NCBI RefSeq assembly: GCF_013277415.1
Contig: NZ_VMMX01000012.1
Location: 18,016-82,015 of the forward strand
DNA length: 64,000 nucleotides
Source of the DNA: Streptococcus sp. 68
Lineage (GTDB): Bacteria > Bacillota > Bacilli > Lactobacillales > Streptococcaceae
Direction of reading: 5' to 3'
Notes under the pieces: generated by a model
What the model was told of the DNA's origin: nothing
Databases searched by the model: none
What the model saw: only the letters and a program-made list of their open reading frames with translations
Made by a program: the position numbers and the translations under genes
Shown: one piece after another, positions 25,686 through 33,823 of the stretch
Layout of the letters: each line of letters opens with the position of its first letter
Numbering within the stretch: position 1 is the first letter of the stretch

Positions 25686-25841
25686 AACAACGTGCCGTGA
25701 ACCACGAAAAAAGCGAACTAGAAAATGCGTCAGTAAAGGTTATGTGACCTTGGACGAATGACGCAAAGAATTTCACTCACGCTTGCTTTGCTCACAATTT
25801 GGCAGGCGTGGGATTTTGGTAGGAAGTATGAACAAAAAGAC

Positions 25842-26270
25842 ATGAAAGAACGATTGATTTTAGAGATAGAACCTAAACCACAATCCAGACCAAGATTTGC
25901 AAAACGTGGGAATTTTGTTAAAGCATACGAAGAACAGGATATGAAAATCTGGCGTGATCATTGCCAGTTATTGATTGCTAAACAGTACGCTGGTAAGTCT
26001 ATGCTTGAGGGTGCGCTGAAGGCACGACTTAGATTTTACATCAAGCCTCCTCAGTATATCTCAAAGGTCAAGAAGAACCAACAGGCCCTCCTGGATGAAA
26101 TCATTCTAGTAGGCAAAAAGCCTGACATAGATAACTACGAAAAAGCGCTATATGACAGCATGTCAGGGATTGTCTTCCAGGACGACGGTCAGATAGCTCT
26201 GCATGATGTAGGCAAGTTTTACAGCCTGAATCCGAGAATTGAAGTAGAAATTGAGGAGGTGGAAGGATGA
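25842..26270 (+). CDS. rusA: RusA-type Holliday junction resolvase
   Basis: 142 aa from ATG 25842. It matches RusA: PKPQSRPRFAKRG near the start, and the catalytic acidic cluster GKKPDIDNYEKALYDSMSGIVFQDDGQI (Asp in PDIDN and QDD). RusA dimers resolve four-way junctions with Mg2+. The frame runs upstream to 25758 without a ribosome site. The 155 bp between the DUF1351 stop and this start contain nested inverted repeats (25723-25766) and no convincing gene. Confidence 0.92.
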   Translation: MKERLILEIEPKPQSRPRFAKRGNFVKAYEEQDMKIWRDHCQLLIAKQYAGKSMLEGALKARLRFYIKPPQYISKVKKNQQALLDEIILVGKKPDIDNYEKALYDSMSGIVFQDDGQIALHDVGKFYSLNPRIEVEIEEVEG

Positions 26271-26527
26271 AACGATTCATAGCTATCTGGATTCTGCTAT
26301 CAGCTGGGCTAAATATCTGGCAGATGGACAGGATTCGAGATTTAGAAGAGAAGAAGCCGATGGTTATCTACAAGGCGGATAACGTAGGCGCTGAGATATT
26401 TGGTAAAGTCGTCGAGAAAGGACGACACGGCAAGCTATACACGCTTACGATACGTGACTACGGTGTATTCGTGGTTACGAAGGACGTGTACGATAAAGTG
26501 AAAGTTGGGGATGAGGTGTTACTATGA
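26267..26527 (+). CDS. DUF1372-like phage membrane protein
   Basis: An 86-aa protein with an N-terminal membrane anchor or signal (FIAIWILLSAGLNIWQM) and a small beta-rich domain (VIYKADNVGAEIFGKVVEKGRHGKLYTLTIRDYGVFVVTKD), as in DUF1372 proteins of streptococcal phages. Coupled to rusA by an ATGA overlap. Function unknown. Confidence 0.75.
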   Translation: MKRFIAIWILLSAGLNIWQMDRIRDLEEKKPMVIYKADNVGAEIFGKVVEKGRHGKLYTLTIRDYGVFVVTKDVYDKVKVGDEVLL

Positions 26528-26946
26528 CAGAAACTATTAAACTACCAGACTATTATGAGCCTGATTGGAAAAATGCAAGGTACGGGTCGTTGGAAGAGCT
26601 TAAAGAATTGTTGCTCTTTAAGCGTATTGTGAAATGGGATAAGGACTTTTTGCTGCTTGAAGACGGCACAAAGGTCACTATTGAAATGTCTGAAAGTGAT
26701 TGCTGTGCCTCAGCAGGTGGGGAGTTCCAAGATGTATCACTTGACGCTGTGATTACTAATGTTGAAATTGGAGAACCGGAAGAAATCCCCGACCATTGGG
26801 GAACTGGTTATAAAAACAAAGTAACTATCTTCCATAATCAGAACCCTGTAGCTATTGCCAATTGTGAAGCAGAGCATAACGGCTATTATTACAGCGTAGG
26901 CTCTTTAGTGATTGGTGATATTCATTTTCCAGTTGTTAATGCTTAG
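26524..26946 (+). CDS. DUF7448-like phage protein
   Basis: A 140-aa soluble protein, beta-rich and acidic, with a CC pair (SDCCASAGGEF) near residue 60. It resembles the DUF7448 phage family from memory. Four-base overlap with the preceding gene. Function unknown. Confidence 0.6.
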   Translation: MTETIKLPDYYEPDWKNARYGSLEELKELLLFKRIVKWDKDFLLLEDGTKVTIEMSESDCCASAGGEFQDVSLDAVITNVEIGEPEEIPDHWGTGYKNKVTIFHNQNPVAIANCEAEHNGYYYSVGSLVIGDIHFPVVNA

Positions 26947-26957
26947 GAGGATTTAAC

Positions 26958-27365
26958 ATGATTCCAAAATTTAGAGCGTGGATAAAAACAGAAAAACGTA
27001 TGCTTTTATCAGATGACATTCTTAATATTGACTACGCAAACAAAGAAATAGTGACACAACAAGTTTATTTTAAGAATGGTTTACCAGACGATAGAGATAT
27101 CTATTTTTATGATTTTGACGAAATCGTACTCATGCAATCAACAGGACTCAAGGATAAGAACGGCAAAGAGGTCTTTGTCGGAGATATTATCAAATGCACA
27201 AGAGGATGTCCACATGAAGTGTATTTAGAAAAAGAATATGGTGGTACATTCATAGGTGGAATGCCAGCTGTATACCTAAAAGACTTGGGAGAAGGATATG
27301 CGTGGACTGAGCATGAAGAAGTCATCGGCAACATCTACGAAAACCATGAATTTTTGGAGGAATAA
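26958..27365 (+). CDS. YopX-family phage protein
   Basis: A 135-aa YopX protein: MIPKFRAWIKTEKRML at the start and the hallmark LMQSTGLKDKNGKEVFVGDII in the middle, ending EEVIGNIYENHEFLE. These are common in Gram-positive phages and have no assigned function. AGGAGGA site before ATG 26958. Confidence 0.85.
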   Translation: MIPKFRAWIKTEKRMLLSDDILNIDYANKEIVTQQVYFKNGLPDDRDIYFYDFDEIVLMQSTGLKDKNGKEVFVGDIIKCTRGCPHEVYLEKEYGGTFIGGMPAVYLKDLGEGYAWTEHEEVIGNIYENHEFLEE

Positions 27366-27392
27366 AAAAGCCCAATCCATAAGGACTAGGCT
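27363..27392 (-). terminator. Terminator of the MazEF-like cassette
   Basis: A 10-bp stem (AGCCTAGTCC/GGATTGGGCT with G-T pairs, tetraloop TTAT) followed by TTTTTT on the minus strand, overlapping the toxin gene's last codons. Confidence 0.75.
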
Positions 27393-27739
27393 TCGAAGAT
27401 GAAATTGTAGAGTTGGACAACCTTCTGAAAACTGGTTGTATCCATGGTTGTGATTTTTTGAGCCCTGCGCTCTCTAAAGTCAAAAGTATAGAGTTGGAGT
27501 GGATTGACAGAGCCATCTACCTTATTGGAACGCACTGGAACGAGCAGACCTTGTTCTTCTAGTCTGCTTTGACCGTGTGTAATAGGGCATACAGCCACAA
27601 ATCCAGTCCGCTCCGAATATTCTCTACGCGAGACGACAATAGCAGGACGGCGTTTCTGAATCTCACGTCCAACAGACGGGTCGAAGTCAATCCAGATGAT
27701 GTCCTGTTTTTCTGGGATGTAATCATATTTCGCTGTCAA
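27386..27739 (-). CDS. MazF/PemK-family toxin
   Basis: A 117-aa sequence-specific mRNA endonuclease of the CcdB/PemK fold. It shows IIWIDFDPSVGREIQKRRPAIVVS (substrate loop with conserved Gly and Arg) and VCPITHGQS (conserved Thr), plus a QLYTFDFRERRAQKI strand. Length is standard. It overlaps the upstream antitoxin gene by 17 bp. The cassette is read against the phage early operon and flanked by leftward terminators. Confidence 0.93.
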   Translation of the reverse strand: MTAKYDYIPEKQDIIWIDFDPSVGREIQKRRPAIVVSRREYSERTGFVAVCPITHGQSRLEEQGLLVPVRSNKVDGSVNPLQLYTFDFRERRAQKITTMDTTSFQKVVQLYNFIFEA

Positions 27740-27938
27740 GGAATCTTACCCCCTCAAAGTCATCTTCCATGCGTAGGTCTGCATCGCCGCTAAATGGGTC
27801 TGGAATTTTTGGAGCAAGGACAATGACATTATCTACACCCTTGTAGACAAACATTTCCTGACCTTCTGGAACATTGAGTGTTTTCGGAATGGTCACAGTG
27901 ACAGAGTTCCCAACCTTACGAGTTTTAACAGTATTCAT
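27723..27938 (-). CDS. MazE/PemI-type antitoxin
   Basis: A 71-aa antitoxin from ATG 27938 (AAGGAGAAAC site). The N-terminal AbrB/SpoVT-like swapped-hairpin domain (VKTRKVGNSVTVTIPKTLNVPEGQEMFVYKG) binds DNA; the acidic C-terminus (DADLRMEDDFEGVRFL) should wrap the toxin. The palindrome at 27957-27973 just upstream is its likely operator. Confidence 0.92.
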   Translation of the reverse strand: MNTVKTRKVGNSVTVTIPKTLNVPEGQEMFVYKGVDNVIVLAPKIPDPFSGDADLRMEDDFEGVRFLDSEI

Positions 27939-27956
27939 TTGTTTCTCCTTTATTTT

Positions 27957-27973
27957 GTATACATCCAGTATAC
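27957..27973 (-). promoter_or_regulatory. Likely autoregulatory operator of the MazEF-like pair
   Basis: Two GTATAC hexamers separated by five bases (centre TGGAT on the minus strand) lie 19 bp before the antitoxin start, where AbrB-type antitoxins usually bind. Confidence 0.6.
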
Positions 27974-27996
27974 ACCTAAAAAGGGAGTAAGGCAAG

Positions 27997-28019
27997 AAAA
28001 AAGCCAGCACAGCTGACTT
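27997..28019 (-). terminator. Leftward terminator upstream of the MazEF-like cassette
   Basis: A 7-bp stem (AGTCAGC/GCTGGCT) followed by TTTTTTC on the minus strand. It would insulate the cassette from leftward transcription entering from the right. Confidence 0.6.
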
Positions 28020-28067
28020 CTCGTGTTATAGTTTAGCATAACTATTATATCATGAGGAGGAGTTCGT

Positions 28068-28496
28068 GTGCAAATAGAGTTATTGGATATCATCGACGAA
28101 AAGAAGACCAGAACGGAAGCTATCAAAGTCCTTAAAAAATACAGTCGTCTGAGACGGATAGCTGGAGAAGAATACGCCCCCAAAATAACAATATCCTACT
28201 CACTTGAGCCAAGGTCATCAAGTGGTCAGACAAGCAAGCAGGTAGAAAGCATGGTCTTGCGTAGAGTATCAGCTCAGCAGGACCTAGAACTCATCGCTAA
28301 AGCAATCAACAATCTTTCCGATATGGAATACACACGTATCCTAATCGAACGATATTGCAGGAAGAAAAGGAGGGAAGACTACAGCATTTATTCAGAACTA
28401 GGCTACTCATCTAGTGAGTATTATCGGATATTAAACAAAGCTCTTTTAGAGTTTGCGGAGTCCTATCAAGCCAGCAACCTTTTGGTTTATAAGTGA
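28068..28496 (+). CDS. ArpU-family late transcription regulator
   Basis: A 142-aa protein of the ArpU/RinA-like family that controls late (packaging and lysis) gene expression in Gram-positive phages. The sigma-like C-terminal half is visible (LSDMEYTRILIERYCRKKRREDYSIYSELGYSSSEYYRILNKALLEFAE). GTG start at 28068 after GAGGAGGAG. It is the last gene before the non-coding late control region. Confidence 0.87.
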   Translation: MQIELLDIIDEKKTRTEAIKVLKKYSRLRRIAGEEYAPKITISYSLEPRSSSGQTSKQVESMVLRRVSAQQDLELIAKAINNLSDMEYTRILIERYCRKKRREDYSIYSELGYSSSEYYRILNKALLEFAESYQASNLLVYK

Positions 28497-28635
28497 TTTC
28501 TGGGAAAATCTTGGGAAAAATCTGGGAAAATCTTGGGAGAATTGGAACGGAAAAAGGTGCTAAAATAGTATTATCCAATGATTGGCAACGAACAGTCATG
28601 AGGACTCCTAAAAATATAGAGGCTTCGGCCTCTTA

Positions 28636-28736
28636 GACAGTAAGGACAGGTTAGCAGGTTGTTTGGGTCTCCTTGAAACTTTTACCAAACGTGCGTTTTA
28701 CTGCTAGACCAGCTGGTTCGATTCCAGCTGCTGTCA
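28636..28736 (+). ncRNA. tRNA-like RNA 1 (perfect acceptor and T-arm, abnormal middle)
   Basis: GACAGTA (28636) pairs over 7 bp with TGCTGTC (28729-28735). The canonical T-arm GCTGG-TTCGATT-CCAGC lies directly before it, and an A follows as discriminator. The middle does not give a standard 7-base anticodon loop. Instead GTTTGG/CCAAAC and TAGCAG/CTGCTA stems are possible, making the whole about 100 nt. It may be a decayed phage tRNA or a dedicated tRNA-like RNA. A GAGGC-TTCG-GCCTC hairpin lies just upstream (28619-28632). Confidence 0.5.
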
Positions 28737-28826
28737 TTTGAGTGTTTGTGTCCCAGAATGGGGTAGGCAGTAGGCTTAGCATTCATATATCACTCATTAA
28801 CTTAAAAATGGTTGCAGAAGCGACCG

Positions 28827-28901
28827 AACCTCGCATGATTGCATAGCTACTTATATCCTAGGTAAGTTATAAGCTAGAGGGTTTGATTCCCTCAGAGGTT
28901 G
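28827..28901 (+). ncRNA. tRNA-like RNA 2 (possible tRNA-Arg CCU, weak D-arm)
   Basis: 75 nt, a normal tRNA length. AACCTC pairs with GAGGTT as acceptor (6 of 7), and GAGGG-TTTGATT-CCCTC is a canonical T-arm adjoining it. CTTAT-ATCCTAG-GTAAG gives a 5-bp stem and 7-base loop with U33, anticodon CCU and A37. The D-arm is poor and lacks the GG pair, and the variable loop is long (10 nt). Either a degenerate tRNA-Arg or a tRNA mimic. Confidence 0.5.
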
Positions 28902-28954
28902 TAAAGACTACAAAAAAATAAATCAGAAAATTTATTTCTAATTAACACGCGAAG

Positions 28955-28976
28955 GTCACACATCGTGTGGCTTTTT
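28955..28976 (+). terminator. Intrinsic terminator directly before terS
   Basis: GTCACAC-ATC-GTGTGGC stem followed by TTTTTATTTTG on the plus strand, about 10 bp before the terminase ribosome site. Late gene transcription from upstream must pass it, so it is a plausible control point for ArpU or antitermination. The rest of 28497-28950 holds the tRNA-like RNAs and small hairpins (for example GGTTGC-AGAA-GCGACC at 28810-28825) but no gene. Confidence 0.7.
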
Positions 28977-29003
28977 ATTTTGTCGAAAGGTGGTGATGGA
29001 AAA

Positions 29004-29450
29004 TTGAATGAAAGACAAAGACGATTCGCAGATGAGTACATCATCAGCAGAAACGCAACACAATCCGCTATTAAGGTGGGTTACTCAGAGAAAACGGCAT
29101 ATAGCATAGGGCAAAGATTGTTGAAAAATGTTGAGATTTCTGAATACATTAAAAAACGTACTGAAGAACTTTTTGATGAACGTTCAATGTCAATCGTAGA
29201 AGCCTTGGCAATCTCTGCCAGTATCGCTAGAGGAGAAACTCAACAAGGATATTCTAAAAAAACTGTAAAGACTGCTGAAGGTGTGGAGGTATCGGAAACG
29301 ACTTATGAATTTACTCCGACGATTGAAGAAAGACAACGTTCCCTAGACCATATATTCAGAGTGAATGGTGCGTATTTAGAGAGAAAAGAAATCGAGATGT
29401 CTTCGGCTGTTCAATTCGTTGATGATATAGGAGTTAGCGATGAAGCGTAG
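29004..29450 (+). CDS. terS: Terminase small subunit
   Basis: About 148 aa from a TTG start at 29004 (LNERQRRFADEYIISRNATQSAIKVGYSEKTAYSIGQRLL), the terminase_2 HTH domain that recognises the packaging site. The frame is open upstream, but that part overlaps the terminator. AAAGGTGG lies upstream at loose spacing, so the exact start is uncertain. It overlaps terL by 11 bp. Confidence 0.88.
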   Translation: MNERQRRFADEYIISRNATQSAIKVGYSEKTAYSIGQRLLKNVEISEYIKKRTEELFDERSMSIVEALAISASIARGETQQGYSKKTVKTAEGVEVSETTYEFTPTIEERQRSLDHIFRVNGAYLERKEIEMSSAVQFVDDIGVSDEA

Positions 29451-30696
29451 AATGAGTGAGTTTATCCCAAAGGCTTTTTACTCTATGTGGCGTGCAGCAT
29501 TTGACCCTAAAATCTTACATGTGGTTGAAAAGGGTGGCCGTGGTTCTGGCAAGTCCAGCGACATCGGACACGTTATTGTTCAATTGATTATGCGCTATCC
29601 AGTCAATGCGGTGTGTATTCGTAAGACAGATAACACATTAGAACAGTCGGTTTACGAGCAATTGAAATGGGCGATTAGTAAGCAAGGGGTCAGTCATTTA
29701 TTTAAGATTAATAAATCCCCTTTGAAGATAACCTATATCCCAAGAGGAAATTATATTATCTTCCGTGGTGCACAAGATCCAGAGCGTATTAAATCCTTGA
29801 AAGACAGCCGTTTTCCATTCGCAATCGGCTGGATTGAAGAGCTTGCTGAGTTTAAAACTGAAGATGAAGTAAAGACAATCACCAACTCCCTTCTTCGTGG
29901 AGAATTGGCTGATGGTCTTTTTTATAAGTTCTTTTACTCTTACAATCCTCCAAAAAGAAAACAGTCTTGGGTGAATAAGAAATACGAGAGTGTTATACAG
30001 CCTCCTAATACGCACATACACCATTCGACATACAAAGATAACCCTTTTATCGCCAAAGAGTTTATAGAAGAAGCAGAGGCCACGAGAGAGCGTTCAGAGA
30101 AGCGTTACCGTTGGGAGTATCTGGGCGAGGCTATCGGTTCGGGTGTAGCACCGTTTGAAAATCTGGTATTCCGAAAGATTACAGATGAGGAAATAGCAAG
30201 GTTTGATAACATTCGGCAAGGGAATGACTTTGGTTACGCCAACGACCCTCTGGCTTTTGTAAGATGGCATTACGACAAGAAGAAACGAGTTATCTACGCT
30301 ATTGATGAGATTTATGGCGTGAAGATTAGCAACCGTGAGTTAGCTGAAAGAATCCGTGAGAAAGGCTATCAATCTCAGATGATAACCTGTGATAGTGCGG
30401 AGCCTAAGTCGATTGATGAGTTAAAACTGCAGCTGAATATTCCACTTGTTCAAGGCGCTAAGAAAGGTCCTGATAGTCGTGAGTATGGAGAACGCTGGTT
30501 GGATGATTTGGATGCGATTGTGATAGATCCAGAACGCACACCGAATATCGCAAGAGAGTTCGAAAGTGCCGACTATGCAGTTGACCGTGATGGAAATCCC
30601 AAACCCAAGCTAGAAGAAGTAAACGACCACACAATCGACGCTACAAGATATGCGTTTGAAGACGATATGAGACAGCCAGGAATATCATTCTGGTAG
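29440..30696 (+). CDS. terL: Terminase large subunit (PBSX-type)
   Basis: A 418-aa packaging motor. Walker A variant GGRGSGKSSD near residue 33, Walker B-like GWIEELAEF near 130, and nuclease acidic residues in GNDFGYANDPLAF, IYAIDEIYG and NDHTIDATRYAFEDD. It translocates DNA into the prohead and makes the headful or cos cut. Confidence 0.96.
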   Translation: MKRRMSEFIPKAFYSMWRAAFDPKILHVVEKGGRGSGKSSDIGHVIVQLIMRYPVNAVCIRKTDNTLEQSVYEQLKWAISKQGVSHLFKINKSPLKITYIPRGNYIIFRGAQDPERIKSLKDSRFPFAIGWIEELAEFKTEDEVKTITNSLLRGELADGLFYKFFYSYNPPKRKQSWVNKKYESVIQPPNTHIHHSTYKDNPFIAKEFIEEAEATRERSEKRYRWEYLGEAIGSGVAPFENLVFRKITDEEIARFDNIRQGNDFGYANDPLAFVRWHYDKKKRVIYAIDEIYGVKISNRELAERIREKGYQSQMITCDSAEPKSIDELKLQLNIPLVQGAKKGPDSREYGERWLDDLDAIVIDPERTPNIAREFESADYAVDRDGNPKPKLEEVNDHTIDATRYAFEDDMRQPGISFW

Positions 30697-30707
30697 GAGA
30701 AGGAGAA

Positions 30708-32135
30708 ATGTTGAGTAATTGGTTTAAATGGTTAATCAGGCGGTTGTTGATTAAGAATACAACCCAAAATGAAATACTAGAGATTGAGATAAGAGAACAT
30801 CAGGCATCTGAGAAAGTAAGCACGATGAAAGAGGCTTACAACTACTATCGAAATCGCACGGATATTCGAAATAAGAAAGTAGATGTTGATTGGCGGACGA
30901 ACTCAAGGATTGAATTAGGTTTATTTAAGAAGCTGGTAGACCAGAAGGTCGGGTATTTGTTTTCTAAACAACCTACCATCTCGCTAGAGGGAGAAGAATC
31001 ACAAGATTTTTTAGATAGCGTGTTTGACGAGGATCTTTTATCTACGATTAAGTCACTCGGTAAGGAAGCAGTGATAAAAGGGATAGCCTACGGCTTGCCT
31101 TATTACGACGAGAACGGCCGTCTACGCTTGTTTAAAATCCCAAGTGAACAGATTATCCCTTTTTGGAAAGATGAGCGTCATTTGGAATTATCCGCCTTTG
31201 TGCGTGTCTACAAACAAGCCGTCTACGAAAGCGGAGTGAAGAAGACCAAAACATTTGTAGAATACTACGATGAACAAGGAATTACAGATTATATTTGGAC
31301 AGGTTCACACCTTGAACTCAATCCACTATCCAAGGAGACCAAGGGAAATTTTTATTATGTCAATGCAGACGGTACACGGACTCCTTATACTTGGGAGAAA
31401 GTGCCTCTGATTCCATTCCGCTACAACGAGTATGAGGACGGTCTTTTAGTCCAAACCAAGTCTTTGATTGATAATATTCAACTTCAAATGTCTACTAATG
31501 CTGATATGTTGGCAGATATGCCGAAGCTGATTTATGTTTTGAAAAACTATCAGGGCGCAGACTTGGGCGAGTTCATGAATAATCTGAATAAGTTCCGCTC
31601 TATCAAAGTTTCTAGTGATGGTGGTGTAGATACCCTACAAGCAGACAATGATACTAGCGGAGTTGAAGCAGATATCGAACGCTCTCGTAAGTTCTTGTAT
31701 GAGGCTGCTCGAGCCATTGATACCCAAGATGATAATCTAGGTAATGCAAGTGGTCAGGCTCTTAAATGGCGCTATACAGACCTTGATTTGGACTGTAACG
31801 AGCTAGAAAACGAGTTTCAAAAAGGTATCAAGCAATTCCTTTGGTTCGTAGAACAGTATGCAGCTAACAAAGGGGTAGCATTTGACGCATCTAAATTTAC
31901 TTATGTATTTAACCGTGACATCATTTCAAACGAGTCTGAAGCTATTCAAGATTGTGTGAACTCAATCGGTATCTTAGACGATCTAAGTATTCGTGAACAA
32001 CACCCATGGTATCAACCCCAAGTTGAGGAACGATTGAAAGAACAACAGGAACAAGGACAAGATCCATACTCTCAGACTAATTTTAAAAAGGTAGAGGATG
32101 ACCATGACGACCAAGGACAAGAAAAAGATAGATGA
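30708..32135 (+). CDS. Portal protein (SPP1 gp6 family)
   Basis: A 475-aa portal of the SPP1-like Phage_prot_Gp6 family: DWRTNSRIELGLFKKLVDQKVGYLFSK near residue 65, stem and wing segments, and a Gln-rich charged C-terminus. It forms the dodecameric DNA gate of the capsid and overlaps the next gene by 38 bp. Confidence 0.94.
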   Translation: MLSNWFKWLIRRLLIKNTTQNEILEIEIREHQASEKVSTMKEAYNYYRNRTDIRNKKVDVDWRTNSRIELGLFKKLVDQKVGYLFSKQPTISLEGEESQDFLDSVFDEDLLSTIKSLGKEAVIKGIAYGLPYYDENGRLRLFKIPSEQIIPFWKDERHLELSAFVRVYKQAVYESGVKKTKTFVEYYDEQGITDYIWTGSHLELNPLSKETKGNFYYVNADGTRTPYTWEKVPLIPFRYNEYEDGLLVQTKSLIDNIQLQMSTNADMLADMPKLIYVLKNYQGADLGEFMNNLNKFRSIKVSSDGGVDTLQADNDTSGVEADIERSRKFLYEAARAIDTQDDNLGNASGQALKWRYTDLDLDCNELENEFQKGIKQFLWFVEQYAANKGVAFDASKFTYVFNRDIISNESEAIQDCVNSIGILDDLSIREQHPWYQPQVEERLKEQQEQGQDPYSQTNFKKVEDDHDDQGQEKDR

Positions 32136-33822
32136 GTATTGGACTGAGCGTGCTTTACAACAGGAACAAAACGCTCAGATAGTTGCTGATAGGTACATGG
32201 CTCAGATTGGCCAATCCTTAGCTGACTATAAACATCAGTTGGTTTCTGAGATTGAGAAGTTCTATGCCAGGTATGCAGTTGATAATAAAATGACTCATGC
32301 AGAAGCCAAGCAATATCTAACGGATAAAGAGCGCAGAGAGTTTAAGCATGTAACCCTTGAAAGATTCCGTGAGATGGCCTTAAATCCTGACACACCGACA
32401 CCTTTGTTGGACGCCTTGAGTTATCGCCATCGTATCAGTCGTAAGGAGGCTTTGCTTGCCGAAATTGAGCGTCTAACAGCTGAACTATATGGAAAGCCAG
32501 ACGGCATACATGACAAAGTCACAGAGGCTCTGAGTGACGTCTACATCAAAGGTAAAATCCATCAAGCTAAAAACTTGGCTCATTTTGGAATCATCGAGAA
32601 ACCAATATTAGGTGTCGATGCCGTAAAGCATAAGATGGCTAGTAACTGGAGTGGTAAAACCTTTTCTGAAAATGTTTGGGTTCATAAAGAAGTTGCTTAT
32701 AAGGCAATCAGTGATGTCCTGAATAAAGGCCTAACAGGTGGCTGGTCTATTGATAGAATGACTAGAGCTCTTTCTGAACGTACAGGAGTCGCCTATCATC
32801 GAGCAGACACGCTTGTCAGGACTGAGACGACCTTTTATAATAACCTCGCGACGCTAGATACCATCAAGGAGTTGGGCGGTGACCACTACGAAATCGTAGC
32901 GGTCTTAGACAGTCGTACAAGTGAGATTTGCAGGTTAGAAAATCACGAGGTTCGTTCTGTTAAGGAATATGAACCAGGTCGAACCGCACCGCCATTCCAT
33001 GTCCGTTGCCGTTCTACTATCAGGCCTGCAGTCAAGTCCGATAAGAAAGGCAAGACTGATAAGACTGACAGGACAGAAGAAGCAGAACAGATTAGTCCGT
33101 ATCTCGATATATTACTAAATAACGCCCCTGTAAAAATGGCAAAAGAGAAACGTTCTCTGGATGAAATCTTTGCAGGTTGGGAGCGTGAAGGGGAAGCTGT
33201 TAAAGAAAAACTGTTTGCGAAAGACAGAGAAAAGGTGTATAATCAAGATACAAGGGAAACTAAAGCGAAATTTTATAGTGAGCAATTATTGTCCAAGATT
33301 TCGAAAGCCGAGCCGAAAATTACAAGCGATATGCAACGTATTGCTGGGGGAAATAAACTAGCCGGTATTGAATTTAGGAAGAAAACAGTTGAGTCATTAT
33401 CACGTAAAATTATTGCAGATAGCCTAGTTGAAAATATAAGTTTGTCAAAAGCTGTGAGTAAGATTAACGACGCCTTAAGGTACACAACTATTTTCGATTA
33501 CGATACTTTTGCAGAAGAGTATTTGAAGATGAAACAGAAGCTCATCGCAGAAGGTTATAAAATTGTAAAAGTAAAAAACACTTGGCTAATAGATGGACCA
33601 TATAAAGGTGTGAATACAGTCGTTGAAAAAGATGGTATCAACTTTGAAATGCAGTATCATACTCAGGAAAGTTTCGACTTAAAAAATGGTTCATTACATG
33701 AACTCTATGAGATGTATCGTGATACGAATACATCTGATCTAGAACGCATGAACTTATTCAAAGAAATGCTTGATTTAAGTAATGAACTTGAGATTCCTAA
33801 AAACATAGAGAGGGTGAAGTGA
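32098..33822 (+). CDS. MuF minor head protein fused to a RelA/SpoT-like toxin domain
   Basis: 574 aa counted from ATG 32098 (ATG 32104 is better spaced from AGAGG). Residues about 150-312 are the phage head morphogenesis (MuF/SPP1 gp7) domain, with TLVRTETTFYNN and the HVRCRSTIRP ending. After a charged linker, residues about 385-574 form an extra domain with the alarmone-synthetase motif series: FRKKTVESLSRKI (426-438, the ATP-binding R-x-K...S...K loop), DALRYT (458-463), GPYKGVNT (500-507) and FEMQYHT (516-522). This matches toxSAS-type RelA/SpoT homologues that make toxic alarmones or pyrophosphorylate tRNA. MuF proteins are known carriers of C-terminal polymorphic toxins. The next two genes look like its immunity. 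Confidence 0.85.
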   Translation: MTMTTKDKKKIDEYWTERALQQEQNAQIVADRYMAQIGQSLADYKHQLVSEIEKFYARYAVDNKMTHAEAKQYLTDKERREFKHVTLERFREMALNPDTPTPLLDALSYRHRISRKEALLAEIERLTAELYGKPDGIHDKVTEALSDVYIKGKIHQAKNLAHFGIIEKPILGVDAVKHKMASNWSGKTFSENVWVHKEVAYKAISDVLNKGLTGGWSIDRMTRALSERTGVAYHRADTLVRTETTFYNNLATLDTIKELGGDHYEIVAVLDSRTSEICRLENHEVRSVKEYEPGRTAPPFHVRCRSTIRPAVKSDKKGKTDKTDRTEEAEQISPYLDILLNNAPVKMAKEKRSLDEIFAGWEREGEAVKEKLFAKDREKVYNQDTRETKAKFYSEQLLSKISKAEPKITSDMQRIAGGNKLAGIEFRKKTVESLSRKIIADSLVENISLSKAVSKINDALRYTTIFDYDTFAEEYLKMKQKLIAEGYKIVKVKNTWLIDGPYKGVNTVVEKDGINFEMQYHTQESFDLKNGSLHELYEMYRDTNTSDLERMNLFKEMLDLSNELEIPKNIERVK

Positions 33823-33823
33823 T

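Noticed and set aside
25697..25747. 16-codon GTG frame before rusA
   Set aside because: No ribosome site and an early stop; kept only as part of a finding on the spacer.
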